This document shows positions 15,353 to 24,402 of a stretch of 64,000 nucleotides of DNA, in pieces; positions within the stretch are counted from its first letter, which is position 1; each line of letters opens with the position of its first letter. The stretch comes from DATEUP01 sp041485285 (GTDB taxonomy: Archaea > Thermoplasmatota > DTKX01 > DATEUP01): positions 1 through 64,000 of the forward strand of contig JBGPJF010000008.1 of the NCBI GenBank assembly GCA_041485285.1, written 5' to 3'. The notes beneath the pieces were generated by a model. The model worked only from the letters and a program-made list of their open reading frames with translations. It ran no database searches and was not told the DNA's origin. Position numbers and translations under genes: made by a program.

Positions 15353-15751
15353 ATGGGCACCCCCCTCCACACGCCCGCGAAGTCGGTCGACGAATACCTC
15401 GCACGCGTCCCCCCGAAACAGCGGGCGGCGCTCAAGGCCCTCCGCAAGACGATCCGGAGCGCCGCTCCTGAGGCGGAGGAAGGAATCAGCTACCAGATCC
15501 CGACCTTCAAGCAAGACGGGATGCTCGTGAGCTTTGCCGCGTTCGAGACCCACTGCAGCTTCTTTCCAGGGAGCCACGCCCATTGGCCGCAGTTTGCCAA
15601 GGAAATGAAACCCTTCAAGTCCGGGAAGGGGACGCTCCAATTTTCCCCGGAGAGGCCGATCCCCGCGAGCCTCGTGCGCAAGATCGTCAAGGTGCGGCTC
15701 GCCGACAACCAGGCGCGCGCCGCGGCCAGGAAAGCCCCGCGAAAAAAGTAG
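15353..15751 (+). CDS. DUF1801-domain protein (second copy)
   Basis: 132 residues from the ATG at 15353 (MGTPLHTPAKSVDEYLARVP). It contains the full DUF1801 pattern: SVDEYLARVPPKQRAALKAL, then EEGISYQIPTFKQDGMLVSF, FPGSHAHWPQFAKEM, LQFSPERPIPASLVRKIVKV and a basic C-terminus (RKAPRKK). This is the classical YdhG-like form, with a frataxin-like fold and proposed iron-chaperone activity in some bacteria. It differs from the DUF1801 protein at 5559-5984, which has a longer N-terminal helix. Divergent from the DUF3052-like gene; the 54 bases between them must hold both promoters. Confidence 0.8.
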   Translation: MGTPLHTPAKSVDEYLARVPPKQRAALKALRKTIRSAAPEAEEGISYQIPTFKQDGMLVSFAAFETHCSFFPGSHAHWPQFAKEMKPFKSGKGTLQFSPERPIPASLVRKIVKVRLADNQARAAARKAPRKK

Positions 15752-15811
15752 TGGGCCGACCGGTACCATCATTAGGCGCCGCCGCCGCTTCGGCGCCGGG
15801 TGCGCGCGCGC

Positions 15812-16063
15812 ATGCAAACGACCTTTGAGATTCCGGCGGGGCAGTACGCCCAATCCCCCCCGGGTTCGCAACCGAGGCGGAAACAGAAAAACGGCACGTT
15901 GACGGCGGGCGTCGCAATCCTGATCCTCGGGTTGGTCATTCTCCTCTCGAGTTCGTACGGGGGGCGCGTCTTCGGGCTTTACCAGCTGGTCGTTTCGATG
16001 CCCGCGGTGCTCGTCGGCCTCGTGCTGATTGCGGTGGGCGCCGTGAAGAGAAAGCGGGGCTAG
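15812..16063 (+). CDS. Small membrane protein with two helices
   Basis: 83 residues from the ATG at 15812; a GTG 12 bases upstream (15800) is an alternative. A soluble N-terminus of about 25 residues rich in Gln and Pro is followed by two hydrophobic helices (LTAGVAILILGLVILLSSSY and LYQLVVSMPAVLVGLVLIAV) and a basic end (KRKRG). That places both ends in the cytoplasm by the positive-inside rule. No family recognised. Confidence 0.6.
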   Translation: MQTTFEIPAGQYAQSPPGSQPRRKQKNGTLTAGVAILILGLVILLSSSYGGRVFGLYQLVVSMPAVLVGLVLIAVGAVKRKRG

Positions 16064-16152
16064 GCGCGGGGCCAATCTGCAGGAGCGGACACGACCCTTC
16101 GACGCAGTCATCATACGCCCCTTCGAGGGATTCCTTTGCCGGAAGTGCCCAG

Positions 16153-16602
16153 ATGACCGTCTATGAGCTTGGCCACATCGTCCTCTACGTGAGGGATCTC
16201 GAACGCTCGCGCCGATTTTACCGCGACACCCTCGGGTGGAAGGAACTCGGCGCCCCGCCAGGAATGCCCGCCGCGGCGTTCTCGTCCGGGCGCACCCACC
16301 ACGAGCTCCTGCTCATCGAAGTCGGGCCCACGGCCACCCCGCCGCCGCGCGGAATGCACACCGGCCTCTACCACTTCGGCCTCAAGGTCGGCACGACCGA
16401 CGCGGAACTCCGCGAAATGCTCGCGAAGCTGAAGGAAGCGCGCGTCGAGGTGGTCGGCGCCACCGACCACGGCGTGACGCACAGCCTGTACATCAAAGAC
16501 CCCGACGGCAACGAAATCGAACTCTACATCGACGTGCAGCCCGAAACATGGCGCACAGACCCGGACGCGTTTTTCGCCCGGCCGAGGGCGCTTCGCCTGT
16601 AG
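16153..16602 (+). CDS. VOC-family protein, catechol 2,3-dioxygenase-like
   Basis: 149 residues. Two babab modules with the classic metal ligands of extradiol dioxygenase-like VOC proteins: His8 in LGHIVLYV, His in LYHFGLKV, and Glu in GNEIELYID. The DPDGNEIELY motif and the FYRDTLGWKELG segment are typical. The family binds Fe2+ or Mn2+ and cleaves catecholic rings or performs related chemistry (CatE-like), but single-gene members are often of unknown substrate. Unlike the other VOC protein in the window (9296-9721), it has all three ligands clearly placed and no basic tail. Confidence 0.8.
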   Translation: MTVYELGHIVLYVRDLERSRRFYRDTLGWKELGAPPGMPAAAFSSGRTHHELLLIEVGPTATPPPRGMHTGLYHFGLKVGTTDAELREMLAKLKEARVEVVGATDHGVTHSLYIKDPDGNEIELYIDVQPETWRTDPDAFFARPRALRL

Positions 16603-16733
16603 GTCTTTAGGTTGCGTTGTGCACTTGTTTGATGATCGCCTGTGCTCGCGTCTGGCCCAACGGACACCCAAGCGTGTGCCATACCCATCCGCTTAAACGG
16701 GGTGTAGCGCTGGCCCGCAACGGGGTCGTAACT

Positions 16734-19700
16734 TTGCGTCTCAGTTTTGAAGCGCCCACCGCGCGCCTTGTGTTCGCGGCGGCCGCAGGGATTCTCTTTG
16801 GGCTACTCTCCGTGTTGACTGCTGCTTCACCGGCGATGGCCGCCGGCCCGCTCCCGCCCGCCGACCAGCGCGAGGATTCCCCGCTCGTCACCGAGGGTTT
16901 CGAGGGCTCCTTCCCCGGCGGGGTTTGGACCGTGAGCGACTCCGACCCGGCCTTTGGCGCCGACCAGTGGTCCACCACGAATTACCGCTCAAGCACCGGG
17001 ACGCGGAGCGCGTGGGCCGCGCAGGCCGGCAACCGCACGGAGAACGTTACCGGGTTTACGGAGGACTTCGAGACCGGGGGCTTCTCGTGGTCGAGCTATG
17101 ACGCGCAGAGCAGCTGGGGCGACGACTATTGGGGCCTTTCCGATGTGCAGGCCCACTCGGGTAGCTACAGCTTCTGGAACGCCCAGTACGGTTTCAATGA
17201 CAACGAGTGCTATTGCTACAACACCGAATACGGCGAGTACGACAGCGGCATGGAAACCTACCTCGTGCAGTCGGTGGACCTCACCGGCTGGTCGAGCGCT
17301 ACCCTGGACTTTTGGTACTGGATGGATACCGAGTCCGGCTACGACTACTTCTACGTCGCGTACTTCGACGGGGGCGGCTGGAATCACCTCGCCCAGCGCG
17401 ACGGGAGCAGCGGCGGTTGGGCGCACGATGCGGTTTCCATCCCGCCAACGGCCACCCAAGTTGGGTTTTACTTCTACTCCGACGACTACACGCTGGCCAC
17501 GGGCGTGTACGTCGACGACGTCTCCTTCTACGGAAACACGCGCGTCTTCAACAGCGCTTCCCACCTTTACGACGACGGCATGGACACGACGATGAGCCGC
17601 TCGGCCGACTTCGCCGGGTACACATGGGCGCATGTCGACTACGACTACTGGATTGACAGCGAGGCGGGGCACGACTCCCTGCAGGTGGCCTACTACACCG
17701 ACATGTGGCACTACACCGACCTCCACGACGGCGCAAGCGGGGGATGGGCGGCGGGTACGGCCGAGGTGCCGGTCAACAGCACGCGCCTCGGGTTCCGGTT
17801 CGTGAGCGACGACGCCTCCCGCGCCGAAGGCGCCTACGTCGACAATGTGCGCTTCGTTGGGAGCGTCGGGAAACTGACTTGCTCAATCGGGGTCTCGCCT
17901 CCCACCGGCATCGAGGGCGCGACGGACTTCCTCTTCTCCCCCGCCACCGGCGGCGGGTTGCTCCCGCTCACTTGGGCGTGGGACTTCGGCGACGGCAAGA
18001 CCTCGACCGCGGGGGCCCCTTCGCACTCCTTTGATGAGGCGGGCGGCTACAGCGTGACCGTGACGGCGCGCGACCGCCTCGGCTTTACGTGCGTCGCGAA
18101 TTCGGCCGCCATCACGGTCGACCACGACGTCTCGGTGATCACGATCACGCCCCCGCACGCCGTGGCGACCGAGGGCCAATCCGTGGTCTTCTCCGCCTTC
18201 GACGTGCGCGGCCACCAACTGGTCTTTGATCTCGGCGTGGACCCGCCGGCTTGCGGGGAGGTCGCCTACGAGGGCAACGCCCTCGTGTTCAACTCCAGCA
18301 CCGAGGCAGGCGGCCTTTTCTGCACCGTGTCGGCGAGCATGCAGGGGCATGTGGGGACCGCGACCGTTGAGGTCCAGCACGACGCCACGCTGCCGTCGGT
18401 GACCGCCTCGGCGACCAGCGTCGTCGAGTCGCAGGGCGTGCAGGTCCGCGCCTTCGACACCTTTGGCCACCCTCTGTCGGTCGGGTGGACGGCCTCCTGC
18501 GGCCGCGTCGACCCCGGCTCGGGCTACGAATCCACGTTCACGGCGACGACCGAGGGCGGGAAGGCATGCCGGATTACTGCGCAGGGCGAGCTTGCCTCAG
18601 CCGGCATCGACATCAGCGTGCTCCACGACCTTTCGGAGCTGTCCATCACGCCCTCGCACGCGCTGCTTGTGGAGGGCCAGAGCGTGCACCTCTCCATCGT
18701 CGACAAGTTCGGCCACTCGATCGACGCGTCCTGGTCGGTGGCTCCCGCAGGCTGCGGGGCCGTTGCGCCACCCACCGGATCCGAGACCACATTCTCGAGC
18801 GCAGTCACGGCCGGCGGCCTCGCCTGCACGGTCACCGGCTCGGTGGGCGGGGTCGCCAAGGGCGCCGCCGTGAATGTCACGAACGACTGGAGCTCGGGCA
18901 CCATTGCGCCCGTGAACGCCGTCGTTGAGGAGGGCAAGAGCCTTGACTTCACCGTCCATGACGCCAACGGCCAGGCGGTGTCCGTGCCCTGGTCGCTCTC
19001 GCCTTTGGCGTGCGGGTCGCTCTCGCCGCTCGAGGGGCCGAACACGACCTTCGCCGCCGCCGTTGGCGCCGCGGGCCTGCAATGCACCGTTTCGGCGTCC
19101 GGCGGCACGCTCACCCTGCGCTCAAGCGTGCTCGTCCAACATGCGCCCCCGGTCTCCCTGGACGTGACCGTGAGTGACCTGGAAGCCGGCCGCGCCGCGA
19201 CCGGCACGGCGGTGCCCAAGGACACCTACGGCCACGCGCTGCCGGGCCACGACGTCCAGTGGACGACGGACTGCGCAGGCGTTTCGCCGGCCGCCGGAGC
19301 CTCGGTCAATGTGCTTGCAGCCAACAACGCGGCCGGGAGCACCTGCCATGTGACCGCGACGATCGGCACGGCCACCAAGACCGTGGACGTGCGCGTCCTT
19401 TACGCGCGTCCCTTCTCGGTCCAGATCTCGGCGGCTACCCCAACCGCAAACGGCGGCTCAGCACAGCAGGTCCAGGTGAACGTTACCGACGCCGTGGGCA
19501 ACCCCGTCGACGCAAGCGCGGTCACCTGGACCTCGACCTGCGGGAGCGTCACAGGAAGCGGCAAGACCGTGACCTTCACGGCGCCCGCTTCCGGCTCGTG
19601 CACAATCTCGGCCACGGTCGACTTTGACGGGGCCACCTCGAGCGGGACCGCGAGTGTCGCGGTTCAGCCGGGCGGGTCTTCGACCTTGCTCATCGGTGTT

Positions 19701-19775
19701 GGCGCGGCCGTGGTGGCCGCGGCGGCTGCAGGCTTCTTCATCATGAAGAAGCGGGGCTCCAAGAAGGACCCGTAG
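16734..19775 (+). CDS. Giant surface protein with jelly-roll, PKD and Ig-like domains and membrane anchor
   Basis: 1013 residues from the TTG at 16734; the frame is open upstream but this start gives a normal signal peptide (LVFAAAAGILFGLLSVLTAA). An N-terminal region contains three related jelly-roll units with EGFEGSFPGGVW / EDFETGGFSWSS starts, SGSYSFWNA and VYVDDVSFYG-type ends, like carbohydrate-binding or MAM-type sandwiches. Next is a PKD domain (LTWAWDFGDGKTS). About seven Ig-like domains of roughly 85-90 residues follow, each with a Cys pair and motifs such as CGxVxPxxG and GLxCTVSAS. A C-terminal helix (STLLIGVGAAVVAAAAAGFF) and KKRGSKKDP form the anchor. It is probably involved in surface binding. 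Confidence 0.75.
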   Translation: MRLSFEAPTARLVFAAAAGILFGLLSVLTAASPAMAAGPLPPADQREDSPLVTEGFEGSFPGGVWTVSDSDPAFGADQWSTTNYRSSTGTRSAWAAQAGNRTENVTGFTEDFETGGFSWSSYDAQSSWGDDYWGLSDVQAHSGSYSFWNAQYGFNDNECYCYNTEYGEYDSGMETYLVQSVDLTGWSSATLDFWYWMDTESGYDYFYVAYFDGGGWNHLAQRDGSSGGWAHDAVSIPPTATQVGFYFYSDDYTLATGVYVDDVSFYGNTRVFNSASHLYDDGMDTTMSRSADFAGYTWAHVDYDYWIDSEAGHDSLQVAYYTDMWHYTDLHDGASGGWAAGTAEVPVNSTRLGFRFVSDDASRAEGAYVDNVRFVGSVGKLTCSIGVSPPTGIEGATDFLFSPATGGGLLPLTWAWDFGDGKTSTAGAPSHSFDEAGGYSVTVTARDRLGFTCVANSAAITVDHDVSVITITPPHAVATEGQSVVFSAFDVRGHQLVFDLGVDPPACGEVAYEGNALVFNSSTEAGGLFCTVSASMQGHVGTATVEVQHDATLPSVTASATSVVESQGVQVRAFDTFGHPLSVGWTASCGRVDPGSGYESTFTATTEGGKACRITAQGELASAGIDISVLHDLSELSITPSHALLVEGQSVHLSIVDKFGHSIDASWSVAPAGCGAVAPPTGSETTFSSAVTAGGLACTVTGSVGGVAKGAAVNVTNDWSSGTIAPVNAVVEEGKSLDFTVHDANGQAVSVPWSLSPLACGSLSPLEGPNTTFAAAVGAAGLQCTVSASGGTLTLRSSVLVQHAPPVSLDVTVSDLEAGRAATGTAVPKDTYGHALPGHDVQWTTDCAGVSPAAGASVNVLAANNAAGSTCHVTATIGTATKTVDVRVLYARPFSVQISAATPTANGGSAQQVQVNVTDAVGNPVDASAVTWTSTCGSVTGSGKTVTFTAPASGSCTISATVDFDGATSSGTASVAVQPGGSSTLLIGVGAAVVAAAAAGFFIMKKRGSKKDP

Positions 19776-19962
19776 GCAGGCAAGGGCGGCGCGTGGGGGC
19801 CCCCCTGCCGCCGCCCAAGGCCGGCTTGCGCCCCGCCTCGAACGTTGATCGGCCCCGGTTCTTTATGAGGCCGCAGCACCTTCCCGCCGGAGGGTCGGGC
19901 CCCGCTTCCACGGCCGCTTGTCTGCGGCCGAAGCGGGCGCGACCCCGCCTTGGAGGAATCAG

Positions 19963-20574
19963 ATGAAACGAAACAGCGATGCGTTGCCTCGTGAAAACCG
20001 AACGAACCGGCGGTGGGCCATTGGGGCCCTCGTCGCCTTGACGATGCTGGGCGCGGTCGCCGCAGCCGGAGGCGTTGGCGGCAAACCCGCCGGCATCATT
20101 GGCCCCGAGCTGCCCACGGACTTCGCGCAGGCGAACCGCATTTGGATTGAGGACATCACGGGCTCCGGCGAGTGGATCGAAGTCATGTCGTTCTCGTGGG
20201 GCGTCAGCCAGTCGATTGACACCTCGGGCGGCGGCACGGGCAAGGTGGAGTTCCAGGACTTCCACTTCACGACCCACCTCTCGCAGTTCTCTCCGCAGAT
20301 TGCCAAGCGGGTCGCAAACGGCGAACACATCAAGCGGGTGATCTTCCACGACTTCAGCGCGGCGACCAAGAAGGGCAACGAGACGATCTACCTGAAGATC
20401 ACGCTCTCCGACTGCCTGATCTCGAGCTACCAGGTGAGCGGCAACTCCGGGAGCGACTCGCTGCCGATGGAATCGATCTCGATCAGCTTCGCGAAGATCG
20501 AATTCTCGTATGTGGGCGCCGACTCGAGCCTCTCGAACTCGTTCACCTACGACCTCAAGACCGGCAAATTCTAG
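19963..20574 (+). CDS. Exported Hcp-like protein (type VI secretion tube-protein family)
   Basis: 203 residues from the ATG at 19963, with GGAGG seven bases upstream. An N-terminal hydrophobic segment preceded by Arg residues (TNRRWAIGALVALTMLGAVA) targets it to or across the membrane. The rest matches Hcp: WIEVMSFSWGVSQSI, GGGTGKVEFQDFHFT, SPQIAKRVANGEHIKRVIF, IYLKITLSDCLISSYQ and FAKIEFSYV. Hcp proteins form hexameric rings that stack into the type VI tube. No other type VI or contractile-sheath gene is in this window, and an export signal is not a feature of true tube Hcp. It is more likely a stand-alone secreted Hcp-fold protein. Confidence 0.75.
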   Translation: MKRNSDALPRENRTNRRWAIGALVALTMLGAVAAAGGVGGKPAGIIGPELPTDFAQANRIWIEDITGSGEWIEVMSFSWGVSQSIDTSGGGTGKVEFQDFHFTTHLSQFSPQIAKRVANGEHIKRVIFHDFSAATKKGNETIYLKITLSDCLISSYQVSGNSGSDSLPMESISISFAKIEFSYVGADSSLSNSFTYDLKTGKF

Positions 20575-20717
20575 GCGCCGGGGACCTTGGCAGACCTTCC
20601 CGGGGGCCTCCCCCGGCAGGGGCCACGCGAGCGGACGGGTCCGGCTCAGGCCGGGCTGGCGCGCCGCTGTGAGCGGGCCCCGCCCTTTCCCTTTCGGGCG
20701 GACGTTCGGGCGAATGC

Positions 20718-21626
20718 TCAAGGCGTCCGCGTGATGTGCCGGCGGTCCTTTCCCTTTTTGATGAAGGTGCCTTCCTGGTACTCGTGGATCGCCGTCTCGA
20801 TTTCCTCGCGCGTGTTCATGACCATGGGCCCGTACCACGCGACCGGCTCGCGCAGCGGCTTGCCGCCCACGAGCAGGAAGCGGGCGCCATCGGCGCCGGC
20901 CTTCGCGCGGAGCGCGGTGCCGTCGGCGAGCATCACGAGGTGTTCGGAATCGACGAAATCTTCGCCTTCGCGGTCGAAGGCGGCCTTCCCCCCGACCACA
21001 TAGGCGAAGTAGTTGTGGCCCTCGGGCACCGCGTGCTCGAGGCGCACGCCCGGCTCCAAGGCCACATCGAGGTACTCGGGGAGCACGGTGGGGTCCTGGA
21101 CGGGCCCGGCCACCTCCCCCACCTTGCCGGCGATGACGCGGGCGCGCGCGCCCTTGCCGACCGTCGCCTCGGGGATCGCGCCGCTTTTCACCTCTTGGTA
21201 CCGCGGGTCGCTCATCTTGCGCGCCCTCGGCATGTTGATCCAGAGTTGGAAGCCGCCCATCTTCCCTTCGATCCCCTTCGGCATCTCCTGGTGGATGATG
21301 CCGCTGCCCGCGCTCATCCACTGCACATCCCCGGGGCCAATGACGCCCTCGTTGCCGATGCTGTCGCCGTGCTCGACCCGGCCGTCCAGCATGTAGGTGA
21401 CCGTCTCGATCCCGCGGTGCGGGTGCCAAGGGAACCCCGCCCCGAATTCCGCGGGGTTCTCGGAGCGGAAGTCGTCCAAGAGCAGGAACGGGTCCAGCTT
21501 CGGGGTCGCGTTGCCAAACGCGCGGCGCAGGTGGACGCCCGCGCCCTCGATGGCCGGGCGCGCCGCCAACACCTCGGACACCCCGCGTATTCGACTGCCA
21601 GCCGCCTTCGTTTCGTGGTCTGCCAT
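20718..21626 (-). CDS. Pirin-family protein
   Basis: 302 residues from the ATG at 21626. Two cupin domains as in pirin. The N-terminal one has the metal ligands in FPWHPHRGIETVTYMLDG (two His) and SGIIHQEMP (His and Glu), with the usual pirin core DPFLLLDDFR. The C-terminal domain has the GHNYFAYVVGGKAAF and PVAWYGPMVMNTREEIETAI motifs. Pirins bind Fe and some are quercetin 2,3-dioxygenases; others are transcription cofactors or redox sensors. Length matches the family. It is the last gene of the minus-strand block after kup, with 77 bases between them. Confidence 0.9.
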   Translation of the reverse strand: MADHETKAAGSRIRGVSEVLAARPAIEGAGVHLRRAFGNATPKLDPFLLLDDFRSENPAEFGAGFPWHPHRGIETVTYMLDGRVEHGDSIGNEGVIGPGDVQWMSAGSGIIHQEMPKGIEGKMGGFQLWINMPRARKMSDPRYQEVKSGAIPEATVGKGARARVIAGKVGEVAGPVQDPTVLPEYLDVALEPGVRLEHAVPEGHNYFAYVVGGKAAFDREGEDFVDSEHLVMLADGTALRAKAGADGARFLLVGGKPLREPVAWYGPMVMNTREEIETAIHEYQEGTFIKKGKDRRHITRTP

Positions 21627-21703
21627 GAGAGTTCTCCCCGCACTTTGAGGGCAAATGTCCCCCTGCGGGCCTAAAAAGACTCGGTCGCACGGTGGGGGAT
21701 TGC

Positions 21704-23629
21704 CTACACCTCGTACTGGGAGCCGATCTCGACGACGCGGTCGTGGGGGATGCGGTAGAACGCCCACGCGCGCTGCGAGTTGCGGTCGAGGAACGAGTAC
21801 AGCGCGACCCACGCTCGCGCGAAAAAGGGGCGGGAGCCCGTCAAGAGGCGCTCGCGCCCGAGGAAGTAGGTGGTGTGCTTGAGGTCGAGCGTGACCCCGA
21901 ATTCCTTGGCGCGCTCCAGCATCGTGGGAATGTTCGGCTGCTCCATGTAGCCGTAGCGGGCGGTGACGCGCACGAACCCCTGCGCAAGGGGTTCGACCAC
22001 GACCCGCTGGCTGGTGCGCACGCGCGGGAGCCGCTCGATCTTGATCGTGAGGAGCACGACCTGCTCGTGGAGCGCTTTGAGGTGCTCGACGGCGCGCAGC
22101 ATGGCGGTCGGCGTCACTCGGTTGTCGCGCGTCATGAACACGGCGGCCCCGGGCACGCGCACGACGGCGCGCTTCGAAAGCCCGCTGATGAAGTCCGCGA
22201 TCGGCTCGAGCCCCGGGACGATGCGGGCGGCGAGGTAGTCGCGCCCGTGGCGCCACGAGAGCGCGGCGGTGAGGAGCCCAACCGCGATGACGAGCGGCAG
22301 CCACCCGCCTTCGTGGATCTTGAGCACGTTGGCAACGAGGAACGTGCCCTCCACAAGCAGGAAGCCGCCGAGGTAGAGCCAGGTGTGCCCGCGGCTCCAC
22401 CCGAGCCGCGAGGGTGCGACATGGAAGAGGAGCAACGTGGTGACGACCATCGTCGACACAATCGCGACTCCATAGGCGGCGGCAAGGGCCGACGACGAGC
22501 CGAAGGCGATCACGACCGCGATCGTGGAGACCGCGAGGACGGCGTTGACGGGCGGGACGTAAATCTGTCCGAACTCGGTCGCGCTAGTGTGGCGGATGTT
22601 GATGCGCGGCCAATACCCGAGCTGGGTGACTTGGAGGGCGAGCGAGTACATCCCCGTGATGACGGCCTGCGAGGCGATGATCGCAGCCACGGTGGCAAGC
22701 GCGGTGAGCGGGAGCGCCCACCCTTCGGGGGCGAGCAGGAAGAACGGCGCCTGAACGGCGGCGGGGTTGCTGAGCACCAGCGCCCCCTGGCCGTAATAAT
22801 TCATCATGAGGCACGGGAACGCGAGGGCGAACCACATCGCGCGGATCGGCGCGCGGCCGAAGTGGCCGAGGTCGGCGTAGAGGGCCTCGGCGCCGGTCAC
22901 CGCGAGGAACACGGCCCCGAGCGCGAGGACGCCGAGCGTGCCGTTCCGCACGAGGAACACGAGCCCGTACATCGGGTTGAGCGCAAGCAGGATCTGCGGC
23001 GCCATCGCGATCCCGCGCAGGCCGAGCAGCGCGATCACGATGAACCACACGAGCATCACGGGGCCGAACACCTTCCCCACCCCCGAGGTCCCCCGCCGCT
23101 GCACGAGGAAGAGGCCCGCCAATACGGCCACCGAAATCGGCACGACGAAGGGCGCAAGCGAGGGCGTGGCGACCGTGAGCCCCTCGACCCCGCCCATGAC
23201 CGAGATGGCCGGCGTGAGGATCGCGTCGCCGAAGAGCAGGGCCGCCCCGAAAAGCCCGATGAACACGAACACGGAGCGGCTGCGCTTGCGCTTGCGCCCG
23301 CTGGCCTCTTCCTCGTCGCCCTTGGCCTCGACAAGCGCGGTGAGCGCAAGCACGCCGCCCTCGCCGCCGTTGTCGACGCGGGTGAGGAACTGGACGTACT
23401 TGATCGAGACAATGATCACAAGGGCCCAGGTCACGAGCGACAGGATCCCGAGCACGTTGTCGGGGGTCGGGGTCACGCCGAAGTGCCCCGAGAAGCTCTC
23501 GCGGATGGCGTAGAGCGGGCTCGTCCCGATGTCGCCAAAGACGATCCCGATCGACATGACGGAAAGGGCGAACATGCGCCCGCGGGGCGACCAGCCCGAG
23601 TGGGAGTTTTGAGGGTGTTGGCCTGCCAT
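21704..23629 (-). CDS. kup: Kup-family potassium transporter
   Basis: 641 residues, the normal length. The first helix holds the Kup signature GIVFGDIGTSPLYAIRE. Further diagnostic segments are NGGEGGVLALTALVE, GDAILTPAISVMGGVEGL, TGAEALYADLGHFGR, SQAVITGMYSL and the P-R-INIRHTS loop. Twelve membrane helices are followed by a C-terminal soluble domain of about 180 residues. It carries K+ with H+ symport in characterised relatives. A Lys/Arg-rich cytoplasmic loop (RKRKRSRS) is unusual. A TMEM175-like channel gene is also in the window. Confidence 0.92.
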   Translation of the reverse strand: MAGQHPQNSHSGWSPRGRMFALSVMSIGIVFGDIGTSPLYAIRESFSGHFGVTPTPDNVLGILSLVTWALVIIVSIKYVQFLTRVDNGGEGGVLALTALVEAKGDEEEASGRKRKRSRSVFVFIGLFGAALLFGDAILTPAISVMGGVEGLTVATPSLAPFVVPISVAVLAGLFLVQRRGTSGVGKVFGPVMLVWFIVIALLGLRGIAMAPQILLALNPMYGLVFLVRNGTLGVLALGAVFLAVTGAEALYADLGHFGRAPIRAMWFALAFPCLMMNYYGQGALVLSNPAAVQAPFFLLAPEGWALPLTALATVAAIIASQAVITGMYSLALQVTQLGYWPRINIRHTSATEFGQIYVPPVNAVLAVSTIAVVIAFGSSSALAAAYGVAIVSTMVVTTLLLFHVAPSRLGWSRGHTWLYLGGFLLVEGTFLVANVLKIHEGGWLPLVIAVGLLTAALSWRHGRDYLAARIVPGLEPIADFISGLSKRAVVRVPGAAVFMTRDNRVTPTAMLRAVEHLKALHEQVVLLTIKIERLPRVRTSQRVVVEPLAQGFVRVTARYGYMEQPNIPTMLERAKEFGVTLDLKHTTYFLGRERLLTGSRPFFARAWVALYSFLDRNSQRAWAFYRIPHDRVVEIGSQYEV

Positions 23630-23848
23630 CTATCGGCCCCCCGAGGCCGGGGCGAGGTCGTTGGTCCCCAAACGGTCGTCCTCCGCGCATCGGTTGCGGC
23701 GGCAGGCGGCGCGCGGGGGGCGGTGGAAGTGAGGGGTCGAGAGGGGCGCGATCCCGCCTGCTTCGCGTGCCGTTACCCGCTGAAGGGTCAAGATGTTTGC
23801 GGGCTGCGCTGAAGCGCGCGGGGCCCGGCAGGCGCCATCGCGACGAGC

Positions 23849-24310
23849 TCACGCCGAACGGAAGCGCCGCGCCACCAAGGCGACGGCCCCCACGGCGGCA
23901 AGGGCAAGCGGCAGCTCGAACCCGGGCGATTTGGCGGGCGGCGGGTTAGCGCCCGGCTGCGCCACCACGACCTGGCCGACCATCCCGGTGTCGAACGAGG
24001 TTGAATGCGTCTGGCACCGGAAGCGGAAGGAGCCGTTGGCCGCGAACACGTGCGTATAGTTCGCGCCTGCGTGGAGCGAGCCGGCGGCCCCCGTGCCGAA
24101 ACCCGCCTCGAAGAGGACGTCGTGGTCGAACGAGTCGTCGTTGATGAAAACAACCGTGTCATTGACGTTGGCGTTCACGGTGCTGGGCTTGAACTCCGCA
24201 TTTTGGATGTGGACGGTGACGGTGGCGGCAGACGCCCCACCTGCCGCGCCGATGGCGGCCGCCGCCGCAAGCAGTCCGATGGCAATCGCAAGCCGCGTGT
24301 TTCCGTGCAT
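23849..24310 (-). CDS. Cupredoxin (plastocyanin/halocyanin-like) with PGF-CTERM anchor
   Basis: 153 residues from the ATG at 24310. Signal peptide to about residue 28, then a cupredoxin fold with a complete type 1 copper site: His63 (SFDHDV), Cys99 and His102 (RFRCQTH), Met110 (DTGMVG). The C-terminus has a Pro-rich spacer, S-P-G-F at 128-131, a hydrophobic stretch (ELPLALAAVGAVALVA) and RRF, the pattern of PGF-CTERM signals handled by archaeosortase A. It should be a lipid-anchored, blue-copper electron carrier outside the cell. It lies downstream of the WD40-like, HxxEH membrane and Met-rich FG-GAP genes on the same strand. Confidence 0.88.
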   Translation of the reverse strand: MHGNTRLAIAIGLLAAAAAIGAAGGASAATVTVHIQNAEFKPSTVNANVNDTVVFINDDSFDHDVLFEAGFGTGAAGSLHAGANYTHVFAANGSFRFRCQTHSTSFDTGMVGQVVVAQPGANPPPAKSPGFELPLALAAVGAVALVARRFRSA

Positions 24311-24402
24311 GGGGCAGGCAACCCGCCGCCAGAGATAAACCGTGCCGGTGCGTCCGCGCGGAATTCCCGCGCGTGGTGAAGCCCTTTCGCAAAGGAGAAC
24401 CC

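Noticed and set aside
15299..15353. A longer N-terminus for the DUF1801 protein starting at 15299
   Set aside because: The extra residues (MRPRVGRSFFGRQPLGPR) do not resemble the family and would leave no room for the divergent promoters.
19963..20574. A type VI secretion system
   Set aside because: Only an Hcp-like protein is present, it carries an export signal, and no sheath, baseplate or ATPase gene is in the window.
21692..23812. A long plus-strand open frame of about 700 codons opposite the kup gene
   Set aside because: It is antisense to a perfect Kup protein, is dominated by Arg, His, Glu and Asp as expected for a GC-rich shadow, and matches no family.
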